DNA of 64,000 nt from Bacillota bacterium (GTDB taxonomy: Bacteria; Bacillota_A; Clostridia; Lachnospirales; Lachnospiraceae), in the NCBI GenBank assembly GCA_023407175.1, contig JAEYMU010000002.1, forward strand, positions 1-64,000. Direction: 5' to 3'. The notes beneath the pieces are model-generated. The model ran no database searches. It had not been told where the DNA came from and saw only the letters and a list, made by a program, of their open reading frames with translations. Below are positions 19,061-26,922 of this stretch, in pieces; position 1 is the first letter of the stretch, and every line of letters begins with the position of its first letter. The translations under genes and the position numbers were made by a program.

Positions 19061-19540
19061 ATGAAAAAAATTATAATCGGATCGGATAAATCCGGCTTTT
19101 GGCTTAAGGAAGCGATAAAGGCATATTTGTCCGAAGAAGGGTATGAGGTAACAGACGGAGGTACTCTTAAGGAGGAAGAACCGAAGCCCTACTTTGAAGT
19201 GGCAGAGGCCATAGCAGAAAGAATATCAAAGGGAGAATTTGAGAGGGGTATTTTAATCTGCGGAACGGGAATGGGTATGGCAATCGTAGCAAATAAATTC
19301 AAGGGTGTTTATGCCAGTGTATGTGAAAATACCTTTGCCGCCGAGAAGGCCAGAGCAATTAACGATGCAAATGTTTTAACCCTGGGAGGGTGGATTACTG
19401 CGGAGTTTACAGGAATTGAGATTGTTAAGACCTTTTTGGCAACGCAGTTTACACAAAATCTTGAGGAATGGCGCGCCAAAAATCTGGTCAATGCCAGGAA
19501 ACAGGTCCAGCTTCTGGAAGAAAAAATATATAAGGGATAA
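19061..19540 (+). CDS. RpiB/LacAB-family sugar isomerase lacking phosphate ligands (SqwI-like candidate)
   Basis: This 159-residue protein has the RpiB fold signature with the catalytic cysteine in ICGTGMGMAIVANK. Residues that bind phosphate in ribose-5-phosphate isomerase B are changed. The His of GSDHAG is Lys (GSDKSG), the His of RxHNDAN is Ile (RAINDAN), and the C-terminal Arg pair usually seen as GGRHxRR is not recognisable. This fits a non-phosphorylated substrate such as sulfoerythrose in the sulfo-transketolase route. The start at 19061 has ATGGAGG 6 bases upstream; an earlier in-frame ATG at 18980 is weaker. It follows the transketolase subunits. Confidence 0.8.
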   Translation: MKKIIIGSDKSGFWLKEAIKAYLSEEGYEVTDGGTLKEEEPKPYFEVAEAIAERISKGEFERGILICGTGMGMAIVANKFKGVYASVCENTFAAEKARAINDANVLTLGGWITAEFTGIEIVKTFLATQFTQNLEEWRAKNLVNARKQVQLLEEKIYKG

Positions 19541-19553
19541 GGAATGGGAGGCA

Positions 19554-19614
19554 AGTTTGAAAGTACCTTTCAAACTATTTATTGGTGCGTATCACAAGCG
19601 AGCTTATGATACGC
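19554..19614. repeat. Two-hairpin repeat element, copy 1
   Basis: AGTTTGAAAG/CTTTCAAACT (19554-19576) is followed by an ATTTATTGGT linker and by GCGTATCA/TGATACGC (19587-19614), whose loop contains AAGC/GCTT. The same order, with matching sequence, occurs inverted at 26063-26127. It sits between two genes of the operon and would be in the mRNA. Confidence 0.65.
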
Positions 19615-19629
19615 AGAAAGGGTGTAAAA

Positions 19630-20310
19630 ATGAAATATTTTTTAGATAGTGCAAAATTGGATGAGATTAAATACGCATATGAGAATTACGGAATTGACGG
19701 AGTTACAACCAATCCGAAGCATATAAAGCTGAGCGGCAAGTCCTTCTGGCAGGTGGTACGGGATGTGGCGGCATGGATTAAGGAAGAGGGTCTGGAGGGT
19801 GCGGACAAATTTCCGGTTTCCTTTGAAATTAATCCCCATATGGAAAAATGGGAGGAAATTTTGATAGCGGCAAAGGAGGTTGCCTCCTATAGCCCCAATT
19901 ATGTAATCAAGATACCCTGCACGGAGCAGGGACTCATTGCTGCGAGAAAGCTTGAGAAAATGGGCATACGCACTAATGTTACTTTGGTATTCTCTCCTTC
20001 CCAGGCAATTCCTGTCGGTAAATTGGGAGCTAAATTTGTATCTCCCTTCGTTGGCTGGAAGGAAAACAGCGGAGAGGACGGCTTTGAATATATCTCGGAG
20101 ATCATTCAGATCTACCGGAATTATAATATGAAGACGGAAATTATTGTGGCTGCAATCCGTAATGGAAGACAAATAGCAGATTTTGCTGCCATCGGAGCGG
20201 ATATTGTCACCTGCGGACTGGATGTGTATAAGGCAAGCTTTGAGCATCCCTTTACCACCTATGGCCTTGGTATCTTCCGTGAGGCCTGGGACGGCACGGT
20301 AAAAGAATAA
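19630..20310 (+). CDS. Divergent transaldolase/FSA-family enzyme, proposed sulfofructose transaldolase
   Basis: This 226-residue protein has the small transaldolase fold with Schiff-base lysine Lys94 in YVIKIPCTEQG and the N-terminal GVTTNPKHI. Compared with the housekeeping copy at 9614 it differs at phosphate-binding places. SPFVGRLDD becomes SPFVGWKEN (Arg to Trp), and AASIRNP becomes VAAIRNG (Ser to Ala). That argues for a substrate without the usual phosphate, such as 6-deoxy-6-sulfofructose, the substrate of SftT/SqvA in the sulfo-transaldolase route. Start at 19630 follows AGAAAGGGTG; the earlier in-frame ATG at 19582 lies in the repeat element. It precedes the sugar isomerase. Confidence 0.78.
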   Translation: MKYFLDSAKLDEIKYAYENYGIDGVTTNPKHIKLSGKSFWQVVRDVAAWIKEEGLEGADKFPVSFEINPHMEKWEEILIAAKEVASYSPNYVIKIPCTEQGLIAARKLEKMGIRTNVTLVFSPSQAIPVGKLGAKFVSPFVGWKENSGEDGFEYISEIIQIYRNYNMKTEIIVAAIRNGRQIADFAAIGADIVTCGLDVYKASFEHPFTTYGLGIFREAWDGTVKE

Positions 20311-20332
20311 CATAGAAGGAGAGAATTATTTC

Positions 20333-21646
20333 ATGGCGCAGAAAATCAAACTGGGTGTTGTCTGCCTGACCAGAACCACCTATGAATATAAAACCGCTCA
20401 GGAAATGTATCTGAATACGATTCGGGAATTGAAGGAAATCGAGAATATTGAATATACGTTTATTGAACAGTGTGTAATTGAGGTGGAGGATGCCCAGGCG
20501 GCAGCAGCAAAGCTGCTGGCGGCCAATGTGGACGGGCTGGTAATCATCAGCGGAACCTTCCATCTGGGACACCTGGCACTGGTGTTTTCAAAATATATTA
20601 AAAAGCCCTTTTTATTATGGGCCTACAATGAGCTTCCCTATGACGGCGGCAAGATCAGGCTGAACGCGGTGTGCGGACTAAACCTGAATGCCTCCAATCT
20701 GTATAAGACAGGTAAGGATGATTACACCTGTAACATCGGAGATAGAATCGATGAGAAATGGCTTGCAGCGCTGCGGGTTAAGGTGGCCCTTGAAAATGCA
20801 AGGGTAGGCCTGGTAGGATACCGCGCCCATGGCTTTTATAATGTCGGAGTGGACGATATGGAGGTATACCGCAGGATGGGTATTTTAATCGACCATTATG
20901 AAATCTCTGATATGTTTTCACAGCCGGTGACACAGGAGGAGCTTGAGGAATCGGAGAAAGAGGTCAGAGAATTATTTATCTGCAGAGAGGTTAATGCTAC
21001 GCAGGTGGAGAAGGTCGCCAGGCTGTGTGTCAGCGCGGCGAAATTCATTGAGAAATATGGCCTGACAGCGGTGGCAGTCAGATGCTGGCCTGAGTTTGCC
21101 GCAAATTACGGGATATCTCCCTGTGCTTCCATGTCGATTTTGCAATCGAAGGGCATGATACTGGCCTGTGAGGGGGATGTGGAAGGAGCGCTGTCCATGC
21201 TGGCCGGAGCGGCGCTGGGTGCAGAGACTCCCTACCTGGCGGATTTGTCTCAGGTAGACCTGGAAGAAGATTATGCGCTTATGTGGCACTGCGGAGTGGC
21301 TCCGGCGAATTTGTGGGACGGCCGGAGCGAACGCACCCTGGATACTTATTTTGCCGGCGGCAAGGGCGTAACGGCGGGCTTTGTCATGAAGGAGGGACAC
21401 GTCAATCTGTTCCGCCTGGATACGGCAAGAGGAAAGACAAGATTATTCCTGGCAGCAGGTGAGTCGGTGGAAATGAAGAAGCAGCTTTGCGGAACCTATA
21501 CAAAGGTAAAGTTTGAACAGCATATCTCGGAGCTGCTGGACTCGGTAATGAATAACGGTGTGGCTCATCATCTGACCATGGTTTATGGTGAGTATAGAGA
21601 TATCCTGTTACTGGTTGCAAAAATGATGAAGCTTGAGGTTATATAA
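20333..21646 (+). CDS. L-fucose/L-arabinose isomerase-like protein, proposed sulfoquinovose isomerase
   Basis: This 437-residue protein resembles the fucose/arabinose isomerase superfamily. It has an N-terminal Rossmann-like half (VVCLTRTTYEYKTAQEMY, DGLVIISGTFHLGH) and a C-terminal half with VRCWPEFAANYGISPCASMS and acidic ACEGDVEGALSML, plausible metal-binding places. RBS AAGGAGAG precedes the start. Members of this superfamily act as Mn-dependent sulfoquinovose-sulfofructose isomerases in the Firmicutes pathways as I recall (SftI/SqvD/SqwD). No YihS-type isomerase is present, so this is the best candidate for the first step after sulfoquinovosidase. Confidence 0.65.
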   Translation: MAQKIKLGVVCLTRTTYEYKTAQEMYLNTIRELKEIENIEYTFIEQCVIEVEDAQAAAAKLLAANVDGLVIISGTFHLGHLALVFSKYIKKPFLLWAYNELPYDGGKIRLNAVCGLNLNASNLYKTGKDDYTCNIGDRIDEKWLAALRVKVALENARVGLVGYRAHGFYNVGVDDMEVYRRMGILIDHYEISDMFSQPVTQEELEESEKEVRELFICREVNATQVEKVARLCVSAAKFIEKYGLTAVAVRCWPEFAANYGISPCASMSILQSKGMILACEGDVEGALSMLAGAALGAETPYLADLSQVDLEEDYALMWHCGVAPANLWDGRSERTLDTYFAGGKGVTAGFVMKEGHVNLFRLDTARGKTRLFLAAGESVEMKKQLCGTYTKVKFEQHISELLDSVMNNGVAHHLTMVYGEYRDILLLVAKMMKLEVI

Positions 21647-21661
21647 ACGGAGGAAAATGAT

Positions 21662-22726
21662 ATGGCTGAATGGAAAGGTAAATTGCATGAAACGGCAGTA
21701 AGATTTCCGAACACGGATATCTGGATGGATTCCTGTGGTGAGGAGGAGCTTAATTATGCCCTGGAAAGAGGCTGCGTCGGTGCAACCAGCAATCCTTTGA
21801 TTGTCGGGGCGGTAATTAAAAAGGAGCTTAAGGCCTGGGAAGGCAGAATTAAGGAATGTGCTCTGGAAATGAAGAATGCCACGGAGGAGGATATCACCTG
21901 GGAAATCATTCATGAAATGGGTAGTGAGAGAGCCAAAAAGCTGCTCCCGTTATTCGAGCGCTACGAAGGAAAAAAAGGAAGGCTTTCCATACAAACAAAT
22001 GCCAAATATTATAGAAACAGTGAGAAAATGCTGGAGCAGGCAATGAAGCTGAACAGCCTTGGAGTAAATATGCAGGTGAAAATGCCTGCCTCGGGAGCCG
22101 GTATTCTTGCTATGGAGGAAGCAACCTATCATGGCATCAGTATCAATGCTACGGTTTCTTTCACGGTTGCCCAGGCGGTCGCTGTGGCGGAGGCGGTTGA
22201 GCGTGGCTTAAGGAGAAGGGAAGCAAAGGGTCTTTCCTGTGAGACGATGGCCCCGATCTGTACCATTATGATCGGAAGAACGGATGACTGGCTTAAGAAG
22301 TATATAGACGAGATGGACAGGCTGGTAAATCCGGAATGCCTGGAGTGGGCCGGTGTTGCAGTCATGAAGGAAGCCTACCGTATTTATAAGGAAAGAGGTT
22401 ATCGGACCAGACTGCTGTCGGCAGCCTGCCGGAACCACTATCATTGGTCCCAGCTGATCGGCGGAGATTTGTCCATGACAATTCCCTACGGCTGGCATAA
22501 GAAAATCAACGCCTGCGACATAGAGGTAAAAAGCAGGATTGATGAGCCGGTAAGGGAAGAATATATGGCAGAGCTTAGAAAAATTGAGGAATTTAGTAAA
22601 TCTTACGACGAAAACGGAATGGAGCCGGACGAGTTTGAGAAGTACGGAGGCTTCCGGACGACCATAGCATCATTTATTGCCGGTTATGATGACTTGGTTA
22701 AGCTGATTAGAGGATATATGATCTGA
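21662..22726 (+). CDS. Second divergent transaldolase-family protein
   Basis: This 354-residue protein is a longer, TalB-like transaldolase. GATSNPLIV lies near residue 40, and Lys140 in NMQVKMPASGAG is the likely Schiff-base residue. MIGRTDDW keeps the Arg of the canonical FVGR motif. The usual GASFRN is SAACRN, so a serine that contacts phosphate is Ala, as in the neighbouring transaldolase at 19630. RBS CGGAGGAAAATGAT is strong. Its stop overlaps the start of the EamA exporter by one base. It may transfer a three-carbon unit from sulfofructose or process a related sulfosugar; a separate role from the first paralogue is unknown. Confidence 0.75.
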   Translation: MAEWKGKLHETAVRFPNTDIWMDSCGEEELNYALERGCVGATSNPLIVGAVIKKELKAWEGRIKECALEMKNATEEDITWEIIHEMGSERAKKLLPLFERYEGKKGRLSIQTNAKYYRNSEKMLEQAMKLNSLGVNMQVKMPASGAGILAMEEATYHGISINATVSFTVAQAVAVAEAVERGLRRREAKGLSCETMAPICTIMIGRTDDWLKKYIDEMDRLVNPECLEWAGVAVMKEAYRIYKERGYRTRLLSAACRNHYHWSQLIGGDLSMTIPYGWHKKINACDIEVKSRIDEPVREEYMAELRKIEEFSKSYDENGMEPDEFEKYGGFRTTIASFIAGYDDLVKLIRGYMI

Positions 22727-23646
22727 TGAAGCCCAGACAGACGTTACCGTTGCTTCTATTGGCTCTGATTTGGGGCTGCTACTATGTGGCAAGCCAGAGA
22801 GTGGTATCCCAGATGTCGGTTTTTTCTGCCGGCATTGTAATCCGGTTCATTACTCTGATACTCCTTACATTTGTCATGATGGCAAGAAAAGAATTAAAGC
22901 TATTGCTTCGGACAAGGGGAGTGTTTGTCAGATTGTTGCTGATAGGAACCATGGGGTTTTTGCTTGATCTGACAGCATTTATTGGACTCAGTCTTTCTCC
23001 GGCAGGAAGCGGAACAGCTCTTTTAAAATGCGACATTATATTTGTAAGTCTGATTTCTATTATTATATATAAGGAAAAATTCACAAAGCTTGATTGGGGC
23101 TACACCTTTCTGATGCTGTTTGGTGTCCTGATGGTCATGGGAATCGACTTTAGCCGGTTCCAAATCGGAAACAAGGGAGATATCTTCTTTATCCTAAGCG
23201 CCCTGTTTGTATCAATCAATGCCTTTGTCATCAAAAGCGTCCAACTGGATAAAAAGAATGCGGTTAAGGACGATGTCATCGCTTTCTATAATAACTTTGT
23301 TACTATGCTGCTTTTTATGGGGGCTGCGCTTATTATGGGAGCTGCGGGTCAGCTGGGGCGCCTTGCGCAAAACAAGGGGCTGCTAATTGCCTCCCTGGCC
23401 GCCGGTCTGGGACAGACCCTGGTTTATGTAGTGTATTACTATGACTTAAAGCGTTATCCGGTGTGGATTGTTAAGGTATTTCTCCTGCTGATGCCCATTG
23501 TAGCGGCGACAGTATCCTATCTTTTGTTTGACGAAAGGATGGTAAGAAACCAATACATCGGCATGGTAATCGTGTTGGGCGGAGCCTTCGGGATTTTAAT
23601 CGAGCAGAAGAAAAAAGCACAGCGTAATATCACAAATAAAATATAG
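22726..23646 (+). CDS. EamA/DMT-family transporter, proposed sulfonate exporter
   Basis: This 306-residue membrane protein has ten predicted helices and two EamA repeats, starting LPLLLLALIWGCYYVASQRVV and with LSLSPAGSGTALLKCDIIF at the end of the first repeat. It is translationally coupled to the transaldolase (ATG overlaps TGA) and is the last gene before the terminator at 23664. Sulfosugar fermenters must excrete a C3 sulfonate, normally dihydroxypropanesulfonate, so export is the expected job. The direction and substrate are inferred from context only. Confidence 0.8.
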   Translation: MKPRQTLPLLLLALIWGCYYVASQRVVSQMSVFSAGIVIRFITLILLTFVMMARKELKLLLRTRGVFVRLLLIGTMGFLLDLTAFIGLSLSPAGSGTALLKCDIIFVSLISIIIYKEKFTKLDWGYTFLMLFGVLMVMGIDFSRFQIGNKGDIFFILSALFVSINAFVIKSVQLDKKNAVKDDVIAFYNNFVTMLLFMGAALIMGAAGQLGRLAQNKGLLIASLAAGLGQTLVYVVYYYDLKRYPVWIVKVFLLLMPIVAATVSYLLFDERMVRNQYIGMVIVLGGAFGILIEQKKKAQRNITNKI

Positions 23647-23663
23647 TCTCCCTCCTTTAAAGC

Positions 23664-23704
23664 AGGTGCCTGAATATCCGAATAAACCGGATGTTCAGGC
23701 ACCT
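23664..23704 (+). terminator. Hairpin terminator of the 16039-23646 operon
   Basis: Arms AGGTGCCTGAATATCCG and CGGATGTTCAGGCACCT pair at 16 of 17 positions with loop AATAAAC. The T tract after it is weak (TTAAAT), so efficiency is uncertain. Confidence 0.7.
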
Positions 23705-23738
23705 TAAATAATGGGGAAAACTTTTAATGAGTTTCCAA

Positions 23739-23795
23739 TTGACAAAGTAGAGTCGAGAACTTAATATATTCTATATAGAAATATTCTAAATAGAA
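23739..23795 (+). promoter_or_regulatory. Promoter and twin operators of the MarR gene
   Basis: TTGACA (23739-23744) and TAATAT (23762-23767) are 17 bases apart. Immediately downstream lie two palindromes of one pattern, TTCTATATAGAA (23769-23780) and TTCTAAATAGAA (23784-23795), 15 bases apart. They cover the transcription start, as expected for autoregulation by the MarR protein encoded next. Confidence 0.75.
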
Positions 23796-23808
23796 AGATG
23801 GCGGTCGT

Positions 23809-24249
23809 TTGAAAATAACAGGAGGTTTTTATGTTTCTCAAATCAAGCAATTGCAGGAAAGGATATTCGATAAATTACTGAGCGATTATGGCGTCGATGT
23901 TTCCGGAGCACAAGGAAGAATTCTTTATGTCCTGTGGCAGGAGGATAACTTAAATATGAGTGAAATCGGACGGAGAACCTCTCTTGCAAATAATACGCTT
24001 ACAATCGTGATTAACCGGATGGTTGATAAAAGAATACTGACCAGAACAGCAGATGTAAACAACCGGCGGCAGGTGACAATATCACTTACGGAATATGCAA
24101 AGGCATTACAAAGAAACTATGAAGCGGTCTCTGATAAAATGAGTGAGATATTCTACAGCGGATTTTCAGATACGGAGATTCTTGAATTTGAAAATAAGCT
24201 GAGGCGAATTTTATCTAACCTGAAGGATTGGAAGGAGCGTGGAGTATGA
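23809..24249 (+). CDS. MarR-family transcriptional regulator
   Basis: This 146-residue winged-helix regulator contains SGAQGRILYVLWQEDNLNMSEIGRRTSLANNTLTIVINRMVDKRILTR (summarised: helix-turn-helix near residues 35-80, followed by the DxxNRRQ wing). It starts with TTG at 23809, giving an N terminus KITGGFYVSQIKQLQ that fits the family; the nearby ATG at 23831 is out of frame. Twin palindromes in its promoter suggest autorepression. Its stop overlaps the start of the next gene (ATGA), so both are coupled. The ligand is unknown, and a link with the surrounding sulfosugar genes is not evident. Confidence 0.85.
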   Translation: MKITGGFYVSQIKQLQERIFDKLLSDYGVDVSGAQGRILYVLWQEDNLNMSEIGRRTSLANNTLTIVINRMVDKRILTRTADVNNRRQVTISLTEYAKALQRNYEAVSDKMSEIFYSGFSDTEILEFENKLRRILSNLKDWKERGV

Positions 24250-24662
24250 AAGATATTCTTAATCTTGTAACTGACGTGTATAAAAAATCGAAATTGTTTT
24301 TTATCGGTTCAATGGATGAAAATGACTTTCCTAATATTAAGGTGGTATTTCCGGTAAAAGAGAGAACGAGCCTGAAGGAAATTTACTTTAGCACAAATAC
24401 CTCTTCAAAGCATGCTGTCCAATATCGGCGTAATCCGAAAGCCTGTGTATATTTTTTAAAATTTATAAAAGGAAGAGGAGTACTGCTGACAGGCAAAATG
24501 GAAGTGCTTGAAACACAGGAAATTAAAAACCACTTTTGGAATAAAGGCGACACCAAATATTATCCGAAGGGTGTGACAGATCCTGATTACTGCATCTTGA
24601 AATTTACCCCAATATGCGGAAGATATTATCATCGATATAAATCAGTGGATTTTAAAGTATAA
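24246..24662 (+). CDS. Pyridoxamine 5'-phosphate oxidase-like flavin-binding protein
   Basis: This 138-residue protein has a split-barrel fold of the pyridoxamine phosphate oxidase-like group: a start region KLFFIGSMDENDFPNIKVVFP, then IYFSTNTSSKHAVQYRRNPKACVYF and GVLLTGKMEVLE. Such proteins bind FMN or F420 and include small reductases and stress proteins. The start at 24246 overlaps the MarR stop, with GGAG 5 to 9 bases upstream. It is probably the target and partner of the MarR regulator. Enzyme activity cannot be named. Confidence 0.8.
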   Translation: MKDILNLVTDVYKKSKLFFIGSMDENDFPNIKVVFPVKERTSLKEIYFSTNTSSKHAVQYRRNPKACVYFLKFIKGRGVLLTGKMEVLETQEIKNHFWNKGDTKYYPKGVTDPDYCILKFTPICGRYYHRYKSVDFKV

Positions 24663-24703
24663 AATAGTCCAATGGCTTATTACCATCTGATACACAGAAA
24701 AGA

Positions 24704-24757
24704 TAACAGGGGACCTCCCTCGGCTTCTTTAGCCGAAGGAGGTCCCCTGTTACCTTT
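24704..24757. terminator. Strong bidirectional terminator
   Basis: Arms 24704-24724 and 24732-24752 pair over about 20 bp with a 7-base loop, and T-rich sequence follows. It separates the MarR operon from the convergent ROK gene. Confidence 0.9.
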
Positions 24758-24781
24758 TTCGTCCTTTATTATAAACCTTCA

Positions 24782-26011
24782 CTATACTGCACTGTCAACC
24801 ATCCCGCCGTTCTCAAAGAAGTAATTGATGATAGTTGAGGCTGGCCCCAGTGTTTCCAGCTGCAGATTAAAGTGGCTGAAGGAAACCTTCTCGAAGCCGG
24901 AATATTTGGAAAGCTGCTGATGCAGAGCCTTTCGAAACTTGGGATTCTCAAATAGTTCTCCATACAATATGATGGATTTCGGATCAAAAAGACACATGGT
25001 ATTTTTGATGGCGATGGAAAGGTAATAGGCGGCCCTTACAAAGATGCTTTCAACTGCCTTATCCCCGTTCTCATAGGCCTGTACAATGGTCTTAATATTT
25101 ATGTTGTCAGGATTGCCCTCCGTTGCAGCATACAGGGCAGGGGTAAGGAACTCCGAGAATAAATCGGAGACATTCTTTATCATTGCATTGTAGCCTGCAA
25201 TGGTCTCCAGACAGCCCTGATTGCCACATTCGCAAAGTACACCATTGGGATCGGAGATAATATGCCCCATTTGAATTGCGTTAAAATCAAATACACTAAG
25301 GGTGTCCTGGTAAGAAACCCTTGCCGCTCCGACTCCGGGGCCGTATTTGATAAAAAGCATATTGTCAGGATGCTCCAGGTGCGCGAAAAAGCTTTCTCCA
25401 TGCGCCAGCGAGCAGATGTTGTTGGTAAGAATGATGGGAAGCTTCAGCTTTTCGTGTAAATAAGCGACTACATTAACATTATCCTCCCAGAGGTGATAGG
25501 AGTTAACGCTGATGCCGTCCCTGGAGTTTACAACACCCCGAATACTGATGCCCACACCCAGGATGGTCCGGGTCCGGGATACGTCATAGTGCTTGAGATG
25601 CTCCTGCGTAATCGCATATATTTTGTCGAGAATTGCCGTGGATTTTCTGTGGCAGTCCGCGATAAAGACAGTATCCTCGAATAAAATGTTCTGGTTTAAG
25701 TCGATGCAGACAATCTGAAATTTGTTTACGCTGATATAAATACCGATTGCCGCATACTTACTGCTGTTTATTTCCAGGATAATTTCCTTACGCCCCTTGC
25801 GGTTATTATTCTCTTCGGTAAAGGATTCAATCAAGAGTCCTTCCTCGATTAAATCCGTTGTGATTAAGGTGATTGCGGCCGGAGTCAAATTCAGCTTATT
25901 GGCAATTTCCTTGCGGGACATGCCGCCTGAGCGGTAAATCAGATTGAGAATGGAGCTTCGGTTGCGCTTTTTTACGGCAATCATGTTAATACCATTTTGT
26001 CTTGCATCCAT
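24782..26011 (-). CDS. ROK-family transcriptional regulator (XylR/NagC type)
   Basis: This 409-residue sugar-responsive regulator has an N-terminal winged helix (SGGMSRKEIANKLNLTPAAIT, about residues 28-50) and a ROK domain with GVGISIRGVV and the zinc motif CECGNQGCLETIAG. The ROK domain binds sugars or sugar phosphates. The start is placed at ATG 26011; a TTG at 26020 is an alternative. It lies between the two sulfosugar operons, next to the DUF4867-like gene on the same strand. It is the best candidate to bind the ATTAAA-RGA-TTTAAT palindromes. No kinase motif use is implied, given the DNA-binding domain. Confidence 0.9.
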   Translation of the reverse strand: MDARQNGINMIAVKKRNRSSILNLIYRSGGMSRKEIANKLNLTPAAITLITTDLIEEGLLIESFTEENNNRKGRKEIILEINSSKYAAIGIYISVNKFQIVCIDLNQNILFEDTVFIADCHRKSTAILDKIYAITQEHLKHYDVSRTRTILGVGISIRGVVNSRDGISVNSYHLWEDNVNVVAYLHEKLKLPIILTNNICSLAHGESFFAHLEHPDNMLFIKYGPGVGAARVSYQDTLSVFDFNAIQMGHIISDPNGVLCECGNQGCLETIAGYNAMIKNVSDLFSEFLTPALYAATEGNPDNINIKTIVQAYENGDKAVESIFVRAAYYLSIAIKNTMCLFDPKSIILYGELFENPKFRKALHQQLSKYSGFEKVSFSHFNLQLETLGPASTIINYFFENGGMVDSAV

Positions 26012-26062
26012 AATGAACAAACACTTCTTTCTTAAGATTATTTTGTGACTTACACCCCTGCA

Positions 26063-26127
26063 TATCGCAAGCGGGCTTGCGATACTGCTTCAATAAGGAG
26101 TTTGAAAGTGCTTTTTACTTTCAAACT
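26063..26127. repeat. Two-hairpin repeat element, copy 2 (inverted)
   Basis: TATCGCAAGC/GCTTGCGATA (26063-26084) and AGTTTGAAAGT/ACTTTCAAACT (26099-26127) repeat, in reverse orientation, the design and sequence of 19554-19614, with a TTATTG linker in both. Its edge overlaps the last codons and stop of the DUF4867-like gene. A looser relative may lie at 30658-30702. Confidence 0.65.
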
Positions 26128-26783
26128 TTTACTTCGATATTCTCCCCAGTGATACCCACGAAGGCTCCTTTGGAGGCCGGAACACTGCCTGCATGGGCGA
26201 TGAGCCATTTATTCTGCATCCAAAGCAGCTTGTCTTCGTCGCATAAAGGTGTCGGAAGGGAGGAAAGGGGCTGATTGGTGCCGTGTGCCAGAACAATAAT
26301 ACTCTTAAAACCCTCCGATGTGACCTTGCAGGGTGAAAAATGAAGGGTGGTGCCGTATAGCTCAAGTGCAATACCGGCAGGAACATAAAAAAGCTCTGTA
26401 CGAAGGCTTTCATATTGATTGTTCTTGATGTCCCTGATATCTCCCAGGATAAGCACCAGGTCTGTGACGGCAACATCGATTTCCGAGCATTTGTGATATT
26501 CCAGGGCATTCAGCCCGCTGTTGTTTCCGTTGCAGTAGCCGATTTGAATTGGCATCCTCCCATAGAACAGATTGCTTAAGGGCTCTGCCACGGAGGTCTG
26601 CATTAGTTCATCATCACAGGCGATATAGATATTGCCGCTTTCCGGTATGGCGCGCTCCTTCATGATTTGGATGCATTCAGAAAAGTCATAGCCGCTTAGA
26701 AGCTTTCCGTATTTGGAAAAGGTATCGTCATAAATGCTTTTGATTTCGAGTCCGTTATTATGTTGTTTTAAAGCTTCAATCAT
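26121..26783 (-). CDS. DUF4867-like protein next to the ROK regulator
   Basis: This 220-residue protein, with features such as YGKLLSGYDFSECI near the N terminus and VLAHGTNQPL near the C terminus, resembles the uncharacterised DUF4867 family; the match is from memory. The internal VPAGIALELYGTTLHFSPC pattern suggests a cupin-like barrel, which would fit sugar binding or isomerisation. The start at 26783 has GGGAGG 7 bases upstream. It heads a minus-strand unit with the ROK gene. The palindrome 26835-26849 lies in its 5' leader, so it belongs to the same regulon. Function is unknown. Confidence 0.65.
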   Translation of the reverse strand: MIEALKQHNNGLEIKSIYDDTFSKYGKLLSGYDFSECIQIMKERAIPESGNIYIACDDELMQTSVAEPLSNLFYGRMPIQIGYCNGNNSGLNALEYHKCSEIDVAVTDLVLILGDIRDIKNNQYESLRTELFYVPAGIALELYGTTLHFSPCKVTSEGFKSIIVLAHGTNQPLSSLPTPLCDEDKLLWMQNKWLIAHAGSVPASKGAFVGITGENIEVKV

Positions 26784-26834
26784 TACTGGTCCTCCCAATA
26801 TTGGTAATAGTCATAAGATATGCAATTGATATTA

Positions 26835-26849
26835 ATTATAGGATTTAAT
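26835..26849. promoter_or_regulatory. Operator-like palindrome, site 2 (ATTATA-GGA-TTTAAT)
   Basis: This matches the sites at 15858 and 27281 with one mismatch in the left arm. It lies between the predicted start near 26887 and the DUF4867-like gene, where a repressor would block elongation. A further near-palindrome ATCATTAATTAATATGAT is at 26860-26877. Confidence 0.55.
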
Positions 26850-26893
26850 AAAAATAAAAATCATTAATTAATATGATATTTTCAGTTGAATAG

Positions 26894-26922
26894 ATTATAA
26901 CATGCGTTTAAAAATCGAGCAA
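26894..26922 (-). promoter_or_regulatory. Promoter of the DUF4867-like/ROK unit
   Basis: On the minus strand TTGCTC (26917-26922) and TATAAT (26894-26899) are 17 bases apart. The rest of the divergent gap 26784-27395 is very AT-rich and holds no gene; I could not place a convincing promoter for the plus-strand operon. Confidence 0.6.

Noticed and set aside
22208..22498. Long open frames on the strand opposite to the sulfosugar, transketolase and ABC genes
   Set aside because: They are shadows of the real genes without ribosome binding sites or recognisable protein features.
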